The notes: a model not told the origin generated them from the letters alone. A DNA stretch of 64,000 bases from Melanocharis versteri (GCA_013397845.1 VZTG01002916.1:979127-1043126), one strand, 5' to 3'; counted from the stretch's first letter, positions 24,486-38,478 are shown. Numbers and translations are program-made.

Positions 24486-26131
24486 CTCGCGTGTATGTTA
24501 AGCAGAGAAAAAAAAAAAATTCTTTACTCAAGTTTCCAAATGCTTAATACACAAAGAGAGCTTCAGCGACAGTTACAGTGACTTAGACGACAGCAAGCTT
24601 AACAGCAAGCTGCTTTAATAAATTATACTTACTTCACAACTGGAAAATTACTTAAGAACAGAGTTTCGTCTGAGCACACGAAGGGTTATGCAAGAACATC
24701 AGTCAAGGAATTCAAGTCCAGGAGGCACCTGTCTATTTTGGATGAGCAAAAGGATGATGAGCCATAACAGGGGCCACGGGAAGTTGCTGACAGCACAGAA
24801 GAGCCTTCCCTGATGATGCAGGATATGGTACTTCTGTCTACAAAAGTGCATCCCTTCATAAAGCACTGGGAACAGGTTGGGAAAGGTTAATGGCAGGGCA
24901 AAGCAAGCAGTTTGCAGTGTGTTAAGCCTTGAAATAATTAATCATAAATTACTGGTTTGCACACTGGCTTCTATAAAAAAGCAAATTGTTCAGGGGTCAG
25001 CATTCTTCTCAATACACATATATAATGTCAATTAACACAAAAGGAATTACTGCATACATTGACAGAGACCCTTCCCTTAATTGGTATAACATGCAAAATA
25101 GAAAGCTCCTATTTTATTAATAATTTTTCAACACACGGATTGCCTAAATAAGCGGTTTCCAACTCTCCTCAAAGAAATAGGGCTATTACACAAGCCTCAT
25201 ATCTAAACATCTGTGTGGCAGAAAGCCATTCTCTCCCCTGCATCTCTTGCATCTTCCCATGTCGGGCCCAAATCTGGAGTCACACTTTTATTACCCCTTG
25301 ACTGCACACAAAATCCTCATGCCAGCTCAGGATTTACCTTCTTTTGCTTTCTGAAATGAAATACTAAAATACGTATAATCCAGAGAAAACCTGGCAGCTG
25401 GTGAACAAAACACACTTGAACTCTTCCTGAACTGCCAGTTGACCAATGCTTATTCAAGGAATCATTCTGAAGCCATGCCACTATGACTATAAAAAGCAAA
25501 TGTGCCCTGCAAAAATAATTTACAACAGTTTACTAATGAAAAAGCAGTGGGGAATGTAGTAATATTTAGTTAATGAAACTCCTGTTTTTTCTTTACACAG
25601 TTTTTCCTAATCATTGATATCATATAGCCACCCCATCTCCAGTTTTTTTTAAAAATCTCTCTTTCATATATCCCACATTCTAGTAACTCCTAGCAACCAT
25701 AAGGCATTGTTGTACATGGGAGATCAAATTTTAAACATACTTAACATCCTGAGTTTGTGGTAGCAAAACTAAGTTAACCCCAAATGTGGATGAATTTCCC
25801 ATTAAAAATGTTGTAATTATACTGGTACGAGAAAAAATTTCCTGACCAGAGGTCTATACACACTGAGGAGGTCTCTAAATTATGGTATAACATTACTGAA
25901 AGCAGATAATCAAAATGATTCTCATCTCTGCAGTAAAAAAAATAAAAAACAAAACTCAGTCAGCTGCTCTTGGGGAAAAACACTGGCAAATTTTTCCAGA
26001 CCAAAGTCTCCCCTCTAGTCATGTTGAGTCCCTGATGGATATTCCATCCATCAGTGGAAAAACAGGTCTTTGAGATTCTGTCTGTATAGACTATTAACAT
26101 GTTGAAGCTTCAAAATGTGGCAATTTCCATC

Positions 26132-26725
26132 CTACACAGTAGAGCTGGCAGAAACTTTAAACTTAGGAGCTTTCTTGACCAGGCTCCTTAGCTGGTACAA
26201 CCATGCATTGTTCCACTGGCTACTTTGGGAGAGATGACTCTGCTGGCATTGTATGTCGCACTGGCAAGTGATGGAGGGCTCCACGAAGTTTTTGAGAAAC
26301 TTGACAAAATCTCTTAACATAGGATATCAGTGGTTGAATTCATACCTTCTCCCAAGTATTTTCTGATGGGTGATGTGCCTGTTGACTCTGCATCAAGCAC
26401 AGACCCTCTGCATGATTTTCCCAGTAGTGCCTTCTAGCCACTCTATGAATTCCCAGTGTCTCACTTCTGGAAGCTCCCTGCCCCTTCCATGTTCTTTACA
26501 GAGCACACAGTGCTGAGAGGCAGCCTTATACATCCCATTTTCCATCATTTTGTTAATTTGCATTTCAATCTCTACATCACTACAAATATGCTTTCTTTCA
26601 CAAATGGTGCCTATCTTTTGTGTATTTTTCACAATTTTGATGAGTTTGTCTAAAGCTATGGAAGGCATAACACCACAACAGCAGTTAACAGATTGGAACC
26701 ACTGTAGATGCACTGCTGCTTCCAT
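26132..26725 (-). other. Unidentified patch with two adjacent minus-strand open frames
   Basis: Two frames lie end to end on the minus strand: 26393-26725 (110 codons, with a 'CVLCKEHGRGR' stretch and several Cys) and 26132-26320 (62 codons, with a 'CQCDIQCQQSH' stretch). The composition is more even than the surrounding AT-rich intron and the upstream sequence continues similarly to about 26830. This could be a decayed retroelement or retrocopy. I recognise no family, and I see no consensus splice sites or phase fit that would make it a CPED1 exon. Confidence 0.3.
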
Positions 26726-28160
26726 CTATCATTTTCATTGCTTCTTCAGCTGCCAAAGTGCTCTGTAAATGGTGGCTGGCACCCTGTTCAGCAGACTTCC
26801 CTCAGTGGGAATTGTTTTACAGAGCCATATCACAATTACTAATGACTACTAGCCTTTAAAATAGTCCCTACTTCAGCTGCAGCAGTGATGCTGCTGGATA
26901 TTGTTCTATTTTAATAAACATAAACCAAAACTGAATCCCAAGGTTTGAAAGCGAGTGACCATTACTCTTCATAAATGCAAATGGAGGAAAATACATGGCT
27001 AAGTAATATACCTCTGTGGGCTTCCATAGCTTACATGAGAGAAGTAGATTCAGCTCACCTGATTTTGGCAATCCAGAATTTGGCAGGTTCTCTAGGAATG
27101 TCATAGTCCATAGAAGGAAGAAAACACTTTCACCAGGAAACTAATTTCAAAACTGGTGACTAAATTAAGTGGGATGATTTGTTCTCTAAAGGTGTCTGTT
27201 TCTCCAATGACTAGAATTAGATAATGAGCTTAAACTAGACACTCCATTTGGAGAGAGCTAAAATTGTAGAACGTACCAAATGGCTGATATCATCAACAGT
27301 CCTGACAGTGACACCACCACACTCAGACTGATCCAAAGCCGAGACCTGCTCCTACCCCAAGAAGGCTACATGGGCAAAGCACACCCATCCTTTAACAGCT
27401 GCTGCAGGAGCTGATCTATGCGACCGCAAGAAATCACTGTCGCATTGTGACCTTAGCTCTTCAAAAGAGAAGAAGCAGCAGCACAACTGTAGCTTCTTCA
27501 CAAAGAGCTGATGTGTTGCAAGCACAGCCCCCTGCTAGAAGAAGAAAGGAATGGGAAGGCATATCTGCAAATCCATGGGACTGCTGAGCAAGCAAGATGT
27601 GGAGAGAGAAGGGTATCCCCAGGCACTTGGAGACGTCCAGAATTAATCCAAGGCACATATGAAATATCCTTCTTCATAAAACTGAGACTATGAGGGGCCC
27701 ACCCTATCCATGGTATACTTCCTTCCCCTTATTTAGAAGTGCCCTGACCCTCCTCTAGTCTGTTTTACTGCACCTAAAAAAGAAACCTAAACAAACTGTT
27801 TTAAATATTTACTTTCCCTTTTCACAACACTGTCAATATCCCAGCAAAAGTTGCTACTGCATGGCAGCACCCACACTGCTGTGCTTTAGAGAAAACTCTG
27901 ACCTTGCAACTGCTGTCAAATGACACCAATAAAAATGGACTTGCAAATCCCAGGCCCCCGGTGCACAGGGCAATGCTTTCCTGCTTCATGAAGCAAACCC
28001 CCCTTGTTCTGAGAAATGAAAACTGTACATTAGAAGAATATTCACTGTAGGCTGTGGACTGCTAATAAAGAAGGGGTAGAAGAGAAGAAAGATTTTCTCT
28101 ACTTTTCTTTCTATGTACTTTGCCTGAAAGATGGAAAACTGAGGAAATTAAATGTTTTAC

Positions 28161-28329
28161 CTTTATGGTAAAATGCTTCTTCTTGGGTGGATGCCAGACA
28201 GTGGTGGTTGAATGGATGAATGCCCGCAGAGGTGTTAAGGATGTCACGAGCACATATGCTTTGATGATGACAGAAAGGCCTTGAGCTTTAAGAACCTCCT
28301 TGCGGTCTGATGAAGTTGATACTTGATTC
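28161..28329 (-). CDS. CPED1: CPED1 exon, strongly conserved core
   Basis: This 169-nt exon follows a 'ctttccag' acceptor and ends at a GTAAAA donor. Its first G completes a Leu codon from the exon at 29830-29986. It encodes NQVSTSSDRKEVLKAQG, then LSVIIKAYVLVTSLTPLRAF and IHSTTTVWHPPKKKHFTIK. 'LSVI(I/L)KAYVLVTSLTPLRAFIHST.TVW.PPKKK.FT.K' is almost unchanged from mammalian CPED1, the strongest match in the window and the anchor for identifying the gene. The first 17 residues are variable. Confidence 0.96.
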
Positions 28330-29829
28330 CTGGAAAGTAATAAAAATATTCAGCATTAATACAGTTCTTTTGCAAATGAGCTATAAGAAAATAGTGAAAT
28401 AGTGAAATAGTGAAATTAGTGGAAACCGGAAATCAGCCTTTTTTCCCCCAAGTTAGCAACACAGATTAAATCAAGTAGGCTGGAACAAAGCTTTACATCA
28501 AGTCATTCTATTGGTTTTAGCATTTTTAACTCCTAATTTCCAAATGCAGTAAGCAATTATATTCAGAGGGAGTGATGTTTGAGAGTACACAGGGGTACCT
28601 GCACTGTGGGAATAATTAAGTGTTACAAATCCAGGACATTCAGAGTGAAAGATTAAATCAAGATTAAATTAAACATTAAAGAAATACAAGCATCTTAAAT
28701 AACAGAAATGCATAGTCAAGGTACCCTATTTAACACTGATTCGTAGTGAATTCAGAAGAAAACCCCCACCCAACCCTATGGAAAGACCACTATTGTTAGC
28801 ACTTTCTTCTGTAATAAAGGGACAGAAACACGTGGTGCTGCATACTTCCCCTAATGAAAGCCATACACAATCATTCCAAGTATTATGAAAGACTAGGATA
28901 CCTAGAAATAGCCCATAATAAATCAGTTAAACCTAAGAATTCTGCAAGCTAACTTTGTTTAAGAAGTGGCACAGCTCTCTAAAAACTGGCCTACAGCTCC
29001 CATAGTACACACACAAAAAGAGGCAGCCATAGAAACAGAACAGAGAAAAAGCAAACCCAAGAAAAAACCTGTTATTTAAAACCTCATTACTTGGGGAAAT
29101 CTGAGCTATACTTGTGCATATTTACAATGGCGTTATTAATCTGTCTGTTAAAATCTCTGAGTATCAATTTACCTCATAGAAAATTCAATGGGAAGATGAC
29201 TATAGAAATAATGGGTCTCTAAGACTGATTACTGATAAAAGACAAGGGGCTCTTCTTCCATTTCTGTGTAATTTTTGGCAATATGTGGCCTTTCCAGACC
29301 TCAATTTTGCTATCTGTTAAATAAGTCTAATAACATCTATCTTAAAAAGAACTTTTTCTCCCCTCTGCAGAATAGCAGGTCCTCAGAACATAAAATTTGT
29401 GAAAGACTCTGATGCACGAAACAGCACTTGATAACAGACAAATTATCAAGTACTTCTTGGTTCTTCAGCTTAAGGGAGGACCTCTGTGCAAAGGACTACA
29501 TATCTGTGTCTGTGGTAGGGGCAAAGCAGGGATAGGAGCAGGAAACAGCTCAGCCACCATGAGACCTAAACGTTCAAGAGTGCCTCTGTGTCTGTATTTA
29601 TCTGTCTAGGTGCTTCAATGCCTCAACATAAAGACTTAGACGTTTATACTCAAAACATGTGCAAACTTGGCTAATACAGAAACAAAAATTATGCAAGTAT
29701 GAGATGCAATACATCCAAGTGCTCCATTTGCTGTGGTCTCCTCTTTTGCTGCATTCTGCATCCTTGACTCCCAAATAACTGCGTGCTGAAGCACTGGCAG
29801 TTTCTGAGGGTGGGTTATCATTAACTTAC
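28330..29829 (-). other. CPED1 intron
   Basis: This 1.5 kb intron has a GTAAGTTA donor (29822-29829) and a CAG acceptor (28330-28332). A short tandem repeat of 'aatagtga' lies at 28387-28420. I see nothing else. Confidence 0.75.
28387..28420. repeat. Short tandem repeat, unit aatagtga (3 copies)
   Basis: Three direct copies of an 8-base unit plus a diverged fourth lie about 60 bp inside the intron upstream of a CPED1 acceptor. No function is apparent. Confidence 0.75.
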
Positions 29830-29986
29830 AGCTTTGTGCTCATGCTCTGCTTCCACCAGTGCTGCAGAGGGGAGGCGTGTGTCTGCTCAGTGATTGTGCT
29901 GCCCCGGGACACATTTCTTGCGGTGCTGGCCCTTGACAGTCCAGACTGGCCAGAACAGTCTGGGGTGATGAGTGGGAGCTGCAGGT
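29830..29986 (-). CDS. CPED1: CPED1 exon, variable Ser/Thr-rich segment
   Basis: This 157-nt exon follows 'tactttttcag'. Two bases (AC) complete an Asp codon, then 51 codons follow, and CT is left to make Leu with the next exon. The donor is a perfect GTAAGT. The start, LQLPLITPDC, aligns with 'ELQLPVSPSVC' of mammalian CPED1. The remainder (SGQSGLSRASTARN, then SRGSTITEQTHASP and LQHWWKQSMST) is Ser/Thr-rich and diverged. Phase agreement on both sides, the LQLP match and the clean splice sites support it. It is GC-richer than its surroundings. Confidence 0.88.
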
Positions 29987-31803
29987 CTGAAAAAGTACCA
30001 AGGGGTTGAGAAAAGAAGTCAGCAGAGCATTGAAAGAAGGGGTGGACTCCTGCTGCTAAGGATTAAATGTACAAAACACAATAGACAGAGAGGAGCTACC
30101 AACACCAGATGAAAATGTAAAATAACAAATGCTGAGACAATAAACCGTTTTGGATCTGCTGGCAGAGAGTTTCACCCCCACCAAGCATCCACTTCCAGCT
30201 GCAAGCTGCAGGCTGAAAGGCTTAGCTGCAACTCTCACTTTAGAGATGAATGCAGGAATACTGTACACAAAAAGCATCCCCTTCTTCCTTCTTAAAAATT
30301 GAAATCCTTGATTTCCAAATATAGAATACCAAAACTTAGTTTCTCATGGAGCACTAATTACAATTAATGGAGATAAGAAATTTATTTGACTAAGGACCAA
30401 GGGACTTTGCCACTGTAATAACATAGCTCAATAAATAAGCACATATCCTTGTTTCTATGTTCACCATTTAATGCTACAATTTGCAGGTACTGAAACTTAT
30501 GGGAGGCTTAGTTCTGCCACCAAACACAGTGGGAGCAGGACTGATGTACCACAGTTCTCAAGATTATTGAGGCATGTGACTATTAATAGTAATCAAAATA
30601 TTGTGATGTGAGATCAGTCAACGGGTGGCATGTATTTTCTGCTTTTACTGTGCTTGATAAAAAAGGCACAAACCCCTTATGTTGTGTCATTATTTCATGT
30701 AGGGTAGTTTTCATTAACTCTAACACACCTCACATTTCAAGTTCTTAAGTAATGGTCAGGAAAAATCAAGCTGTTCACATTATTCCCAATCCTTATTACT
30801 TTTCTTTTCAATGACATACTGTGTTGTGCTATGTTATGAATTTATTTGTAGAACTTCTTTTTTAAAGCATGCACTCTCAACTTTGGTACATGAAATGAAA
30901 AATAAAACTGAAATTGTGCTCCTGGTGATGAGCTGTAAACAGACATTTAAACAAAAAAACCTATTTATTTTCCCAGAGATTCTATTAAAATGACATTGTG
31001 ATTGTTTGTATTTATGCTCAAATTATATTCACACTGACATCTTTCTGTTGTATTATGCATTATAACTGATTTGAACTTTGTAAGTGACTACCTGGTTTTT
31101 GATGGTACAGCGACAAAAGCAGACTGCTCTGCCTACTTGACTGGGTAGTGACAACAGGAGTAAGCCAGTGAACTCCCATTAAGTCACTTATTTAGCAGAC
31201 TTGCTTCTGAATATGCACAGGAACCAGATCTGCAAAATCAAGTTGTATTTTTTTCCATATCTGACTTGATGTAAAGACGCAAGGGCATTTTACGATGGCA
31301 ATTTCTACCCTGTAGATAGACAATGGCATTTCACCATGGCCATTAGCAATGGCCCCATGTAACTACTCCTATGCATCCCTATTTAAAAGAAAGTAAACTG
31401 AAAATAAGAACATGGCAGAGAAGGGCTGTACAGATCATTACTCAAGAGAAAGCAACGTGTCTTTTCCTTTTAAAAACATGTTTCTAATTGTGTTGCTAAA
31501 GCAACAAGTACCCAGTATCATACTAACTCACAAGACAGAGTTTGAAAATAATGAGATGAGGTTTGTGTACCTGTATTTATCCCTCTTAAATGGGAGTTTT
31601 AGCTGTTTCAGGGAAAGAAAAAAAGATTACTTTGACATTAATTCAATTGTTACTCCCCAGTTGACCATTTCCTGGAGCTGGATATAACAAAGTAAAACAG
31701 ATGGGTAGGGACAGATGAAAAACATAACTGTCCTGGAATTCTCAAACTACTGGGTAGAAGATCCTTAGTATTGCCCTAAGTCATTGCAAAATTCCTCAAC
31801 TTG

Positions 31804-31952
31804 AAAAAAACCCCAACCACCCCCACCACAAAAAAACCCAAAAACCAAAAAAAACCAAACAAACCCAAACAAACAAACAACAACAACAAAAACAACAAAC
31901 AAACAAAAAGCAAACAAACAAAAAACAACAACCAAAAAAAGCAACCAAAAAA
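31804..31952. repeat. (CAAA)n / A-C rich simple repeat
   Basis: About 150 bases are almost only A and C, moving from runs of A with CCC to caaa, caac and acaa units. On the plus strand this gives a false Lys/Asn/Thr/Gln frame. A mirror-type GTTT tract lies at 63435-63540. Confidence 0.93.
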
Positions 31953-34316
31953 TCACCGGCCATGCCTTAAGGAAGAGAAGGTTAAACAAATTTCAGGGTG
32001 CTGATGATTAGCATTGAAAACTAAAAAAGGGCAATGCTCATAAATTATGCCCCATTCTATAGAGCATCTTGTTTGTATGGTGCCTTACACCCCTTTATTG
32101 GTTTTGTGTCGGCATCCCTCTTGAAGACAGCCCATCACAAGGGGGCTGTAAGAAGTGAGACTGTCACTAGGTGCTTACTCCTTTGAGATGACACAGAGCA
32201 TGTACACCACCAGGCAGAGTTAGGAGACAGTGACAGTCCCTCACTTTGCTAAACCTACTCTAGTAATCAATGAACACAATTATCATAATAATAAAGAGAC
32301 ATCAGTAGCGTTGAACTGAGCACATTCAGCTGCATCAGTTCTCATGGCAACACTTCACCTGCTCCTGCACTCAAAAGCAGTAACAGTGTTTATTAGAGCT
32401 GTGTATTTGTTAATCAACTTTATCATCAGTGAAAATTAGCCTGCAGTGCCTTTACTGTTTGCAGTAATTGCCATGTTTTTCCATCTTGAAATCACTCTAC
32501 AAGCTGTCGTTAATTAACCAGTCCTCTTGAAGTACATAAACAACATCAACATTTTATAGTGGAAGAGGTGAAGCAGGCTCAGCAGTTGATGTGTCAGGCA
32601 GCTTGGGAAACCAAGTTAGAAAGAGTCCGAGCATCCTAATACCATGTCCAGACTACAGCCCCTCTTTCAGAAATCCATTTCTTATTATTTGAAATGTGTA
32701 AATTGTAATTTTTGGAGCAGACTCTAAAGATCAAAGGAAAAGAATATTAAACAAAAAAGATCATTTTTCTTTTTACAGTGGCTATGCAGTAATGGAAATG
32801 TTACAAAAAGTGCTGTTTTTCCTGAGGAGCAGCTGCAGGCTTTGCCACAAGTACTCTTTGCTGCTGCCATTTTTGATGCTCCAGTGTAAAGCAAAGGACC
32901 TACGGCTGGATACCTGCTTTCACTTTGAAAAAACCACAAAGCTTCATTTCCTTGAGATTCTGGCTTGAAGAAGGTTTCTGACGCTGACAACTCTGGAATG
33001 GTACCATTGAAAACACTAACAAACAACACCACATTACCTCTGCCTAGAGTGTTCACTGTGAGGCCATGCTGATGAGTAAGGAGGCTACATGTTCTCACCT
33101 GAATTCACATATTAACAACAAAAACAGGTAAAACACAGACCTGAGACATAAGAACAGCTGCATGGCACATGCAAAGAGGAGTCATAAAATCCACCAAAGC
33201 AAGTCAACACCTCTAGATCAAAAAAATTAAGCAGCTCTTAGTCACACGAACTGGTGGCAGAAACTGTTCTGTCAACTGCAATCTCTCAAATTAAAACAGT
33301 CAAACAGATCAGTTGACAGTGACAACTGATACCTAATGCAGCAGCCTCACTGACATCTAATGAAGCCTTTCAAGCGTTTTACACAGCTATGACTTCTTGC
33401 TCCTTCTCCCCCATCTCCGGCTCACAAGTTATTTGCTTGTCTTTGGCTCAGAGTTCTGAAGAGTAACATGAGATTCAACACATACACAATAAAGAATAGC
33501 TGATTTAAGAGTTACAATGTGCGGCTGAGCAAAAGGTTTACCAATAGCTAGAAGTACATTTGGACAAATTAAGAATTCCTGGAGCAAAGCAAGGCTGTGG
33601 CCACCTGAACTGGTGGTAAATGGAACACTTAGGTTAACACGAACATCTGGGGATCTGCAAAGGCAAGGAATTCAGCAGGAGAATACCCTACTGGTTCAGC
33701 TAAGTAACATTTGGTTGAAAGAAAAGGAAACAGAAGATGAATGAGAATGTGTCCTCTTCTTTATCTTTTCTTCTGTAGTATCCTTTGATGTTACAAGGAA
33801 GTTTATGATATGGGTTTTTTAGTTAATTTCTTACTTTGTACAAGATCAAATAGACTAAATTTTACACACTTCAAACGTGGAGCAAGGAACAATTAAGACT
33901 GTCGTCTGTGAGAAAAAGGTCATTTTGTTTCTAAAGTGCCCATCAACTGTCAAATCTGTTACAAACATTTCAAGAGCGATTGAGTCACCTTGGGAGCTCC
34001 TGGTTGTTTAATGAAGCACAAAGCTAGAGATGGAATGAAATGTAACTGAAGTGCTGTGCTTTGTTCTGAGCCCAGCACATTGTTCATTTATTTCATAAAA
34101 TGAAATTGTAAGCTCAGCACATTTGTACTTGCAAGGTCTTCATCCAATTGCTTTTCTTTTTAGCAGGAAAAAAAACATTACTTTAGAATGTTAAAGTATA
34201 TTGATGCTGAAACTGTACAGCAGCCTTTCCATCTGCATAGAAGCCTTATGAATGTCTTCCTAGATTTTCATAGTGGTAGTTCTGTTTCTAGCAGGAGTGT
34301 GAATTCTCTGATATGA

Positions 34317-34330
34317 AAAAAAAAAAAAAA
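34317..34330. repeat. Poly-A run
   Basis: This is a run of about 14 A. It could be a retrocopy tail, but no parent sequence is recognised next to it. Confidence 0.7.
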
Positions 34331-37300
34331 GAATGATAGGCACCTCATGTCATTTACCAGCAGTTTCTCCAGTACAATATTCAGGAACTACTGATAACAG
34401 GTCCTCTCTGTCAGCCTTGCAGGTTTGCATTCCGACAGGGCGCCTCAGCGAGTTAGAAGAACTCCATATTGCATTCTGTTCTGGGATCATCCATTTTCCC
34501 TACTGGTGTGGGCTGCTGGAGCACGAAGAGCTTATTTGTGATACAGACCAGGGAAGCTGTATTGCTACAACCTGGTCCTCCTCTAGAATTTACAGCTGGG
34601 CAATTTTCCAGCCTCTGTAGGTTGGAAAGATGTGTTTAACAGCTGCAAGGATTGCTTCAGATCAGGAGATGCCCAAAAAGCTTTCACAGATCCTTAGGCA
34701 GATTTCTGAGTCCTCCAGGACAAGGAATTTTGATCAAAATAAAGCCTAGTAACCTTTGGCTCAGTCAGGTACAGCAATCTCTTCTAAGCTGCATAACTGT
34801 GAAAGCAATGAGCATTGAAAATGCAATTTTTTTCCATTTTTCAGTGTTGATTTTGGAGGACGGATGATTTCACTTGAACTACTGCCACTACATGCCTTGA
34901 GACTTGTCACAGAAAGCAGATCTATCCCATTCAATCACCTCCTCTTACCCATTTGACTTTTGGATGAAAAGACTCTGAAACAAAGATTAGTAATGTACTA
35001 TGGCTTACACAGTATGTCCTGAGGTTGCTAAAGAAAGAGAGAGAACCTTTAGCACTCAGTTTTATGACCTATGCATTCAGAAAAGCGGCTGTGAAACTCA
35101 AAGTAGATGATATATTTGAAGGAAACTAGGGGCAATCCTGGCTCCCAGTGAAGTCCTGGAAAAATTTCCATTGATTTCACTGGAATATGGTTTCTTGCTT
35201 GAGACTTAATATGTGATGGTCTCGATATGCGTTATGAGCTTTATTTGTGATGTCAACATTGATGGAAGTCCAATATCCTGCCCACTATTTACTACTGATT
35301 CAGCTGTCCTTCAAAACTCTTCACATTAAAAAAAAATGCAGTGATCTCACCCTCTGTAATACACTCAAAGCAACACACTCTGGATATTCAGAATGGAGAA
35401 ATGTCCATCTACTTCTCATTTCTGGAAGTTTAAACTATCCTAAATGGGTTTAGTATTAAAAACCAAACAATTTTATAGTAAAACAGACCTAGAGGTAAAT
35501 TAATTTAAACTGTGGGTTGAAATGCAGTGAAATTCATTGTGAATTTTTAGAGTTAAAAAGATAAAGTTATGACAGTGCAGCATTTGTATGATGTTTTTTG
35601 TTTTTCCCTTTAGAAACATCGGCAAATACAGCTTCAGTTCAGATTAATCACTTACCATGTTTTTTGCCTCTCTGTTTTGGTAGGTGCACGAAAAACAGTA
35701 TCTACAGTATTAAGTATAATGTTTGTGTCTTCATTCCTAAAGCATCCTAAGAGTTAAAAGTTAGAAGTGTGGGGTTTTTTCCAACATTTTTCAGAAGGGC
35801 TGCTTCTTCTATGTGCATCCTTCATACTAAAACTTAATTACACAGATAAACTATAAAACTTTAGAAAAAGCAGCTCAGTGAAAATGCTGGCTGACTGTTG
35901 CATGACTAGAGGCACAATTCTGTACTAGTGACAAGGCAAAATATAGAAGATTATAGGCCAAGTAATTAACTTAATTTAGCTGCTTTACTTCTTTTCGAAC
36001 TACTAATATTTGCTGTTACGTTGCTGTTCTTATCCTAGCTGAGACTTGACACTGCTGTAAAACCAATTAAATTCCTGCCCCACATAGTTTACAATCAAAT
36101 TAACTGGAAAAAAATCAGATGCTGGTTTTATTGGCCACTCTTGAGGCTCTTAGTAACTTCAGTAGCAGAAAGGTAATAGGCATGAACCTGATCAAAACTG
36201 CTGTGCAAATATTTATAAGGGCCAGCTGGCAAAAGAAATGCATCCCCTTATAAAAAATCAAGTTCCTGTCTCAGAGATATTGAATTGTTACAACAGAAAA
36301 CAAATTTGATCTATAACTTCTCTCTTCCACAGCTGGCTCCACTGAGTCTTGCTTCCTAGCCTCAGGTCATGCCCTTTCATGTTGACTCCAGAGTAACCCA
36401 AGGACACTGAGGACAGGCAGCAGGAGAAGAAAGCTAGCACGGGGTTAGCACCAGACCATAAACACATCACAGAGTGGGAGCACAGTCACACAGCTGGACT
36501 ATCTTGGCTCCCCCTCCCGTACAATTCCATTAGGCTCATGCCTATCCCAAGACCTTCTGTGTGATTAATGCTGCTGGCCAGCCCAGCAGGAGATCCCGGG
36601 AGCACACAAGGCTGGCAGACACTCATAAAGTCTCTGCACTAGTGACACTAATAAACAGGAACACAGAAGGAAGGCACGCAGCAAAAGTATTACTTAAAAA
36701 AGGGATCAGTGATTTGCATGGGTAGAGAAAACAGCTATGCATGGCACAGGCTGGGCTCTGGAAGTGACCAAGTGAGACAAATGCTTACATGGAAAGACAG
36801 ACTCGTCCGGATTCCTTAAGGAACAGGAAAATTAGGGAGGCAATGCTATAAGCACTTCCACAATTTTCCCAGGCAAAACCTGTCAAAATTACTATTTATA
36901 TTTGTTGTGCATGCATCAGGATACCTTTCCTGTGCCCTGTACTGAATCTGGGCAGCTCTGCTCACATCGTGAACTTTAGTCCTCTCCATCTCTTGGCTGG
37001 GAGTAGTTCCAGGAGGCAGCCAAGCCCAGTTCTAAACCCACATATGGTGGGTTACCAGGCATGAACACCTGAAATCTCTTTGACAGTCATTCTCCAACCT
37101 CAAGGAGCTTCTAGGTCTGGGTCATTTGCAGGAAGATTTAATTTCCAGATCACTACAACTACTGCAGCTTTTGCTGACCTGAGCAATAAATGCCAGGAGC
37201 CTTCCTTGGTTATCCATTGCTATATCAGAACCTCCTCAAGGCCCAAGTCCCATACAGTGAGCAGACATCAGGCACTTGAGTAAAAACCGGGCCAATTGCC

Positions 37301-38387
37301 CTGCAAAAGTAGAAGTTCATACAATCCTCTCTGACTGTGCAGCAAGCAGCCTTGCATGTTGAATTCTAAGATCTGTTACTATTCTTATGCCTCATCACAA
37401 ATCCATTGCCACAAATCCACATGCCCATTTTCCAGTAACACTGTCTTCAATGGTAATCCAATTTATCCACAACACATCATGTATTTTCAACCTTTTTGCT
37501 CCTCTAGTCTTCTTCCAGACTGGTTTTCCTAACCTTTTTCTCTTCCCAGCTTCTTTCCTAAAAAGCAGCCATCACTGGTATGTGTGTTATTTCCCCCTGC
37601 CCCATAGAGATAGAAGCAATACGAAATGTCAGACTGACAAAAACATTTTCCATCAAAGAGAAAGAGCAAAGAAACAAGAACTGGCCTGATATTTTGTATA
37701 AATTATTTTCTTTCCTATACAACAGGGAAATGAGAATGGGCATGCTGTCTTAAATACAAAGCCTAGCAGTTTAAGAGTTGCACAACAACAAATAAAATAA
37801 CATTAAAAAAACCCAAACCACTTTACCACTGCTTATCAACATCAACACTGTCATAGCCACAGTAAATCCAGTAATCTCATTTTCTCAGCCTTGCTGCCTG
37901 GTGTTTCTTTCTACAACTTACTATGTTTTTAATTAGAGAACATAATTTTTTGTGTTTTCACTTTTACAGGAAATCGCTTGGCTCCTTGGAGGCTGACTAA
38001 ATGACAGTAATAACAAACCAACCTCTCCTCTTTAACGGGAATCGCAGAGAAACCCTGTTGACTCAAACACACAAGAGTGAAAGTACATAACTGATTTGAA
38101 AGGAAACAAACTGTTCTGTGGAGGAAATACTGATGAGAACTTTTCTTTCTGTGAATAATTTTAAAATTGAGGATCAAACCAACCCTGCTAATTGGCAACT
38201 TTGCTGTTGTTAGAAAGAGAGATCTGTCAGGGAATGCAAGCAAAAGAAAGTGGGAAGAGCTGGCTTTATCAGATGAATGGAAGCAGGAGTATCTGAAGTC
38301 TCACCTCTGGACTAGTTTGCCTTTTTTTCCACTGAACCTGAAATCAAATTATTTACCCTTCTGATTCTAATTTCACCCTTTATCAGA

Positions 38388-38478
38388 GTCAGAGTCATTA
38401 GGTTGGAAAAGACCTTTAAGATCATCGAGTCCAACCGTAAACCTAACACTGCCAAGGCCACACTAAGCCATGTCTGAC
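38388..38478 (-). mobile_element. CR1 3'-end fragment
   Basis: The plus strand carries 'cattaggttggaaaagacct', 'ttaagatcatcgagtccaac' and 'aacactgccaaggccacact', the reverse complement of a CR1 3' end. About 90 bp remain. It lies 430 bp from a second, younger CR1 in the same orientation. Confidence 0.88.

Larger units (their letters stand above)
17288..28160 (-). other. Large CPED1 intron (10.9 kb)
   Basis: The intron runs from a GTAAAA donor (28155-28160) to a CAG acceptor (17288-17290). It contains a CR1 copy (18487-18985), a CpG-rich patch (24185-24485) and an unexplained pair of minus-strand open frames (26132-26725). The rest is AT-rich with no recognised feature. Confidence 0.78.

Noticed and set aside
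32724..33098. 124-codon minus-strand open frame
   Set aside because: No recognisable domain, no consistent splice borders and no place in the CPED1 alignment, so it is probably chance.
37929..38243. Minus-strand frame ending '...AKRFP' before a GTAAAA, like the 'RRFPE' exon end of CPED1
   Set aside because: The phase (0) does not fit the next exon, which needs one leftover base, and the exon at 42180-42255 fits both phase and sequence far better.
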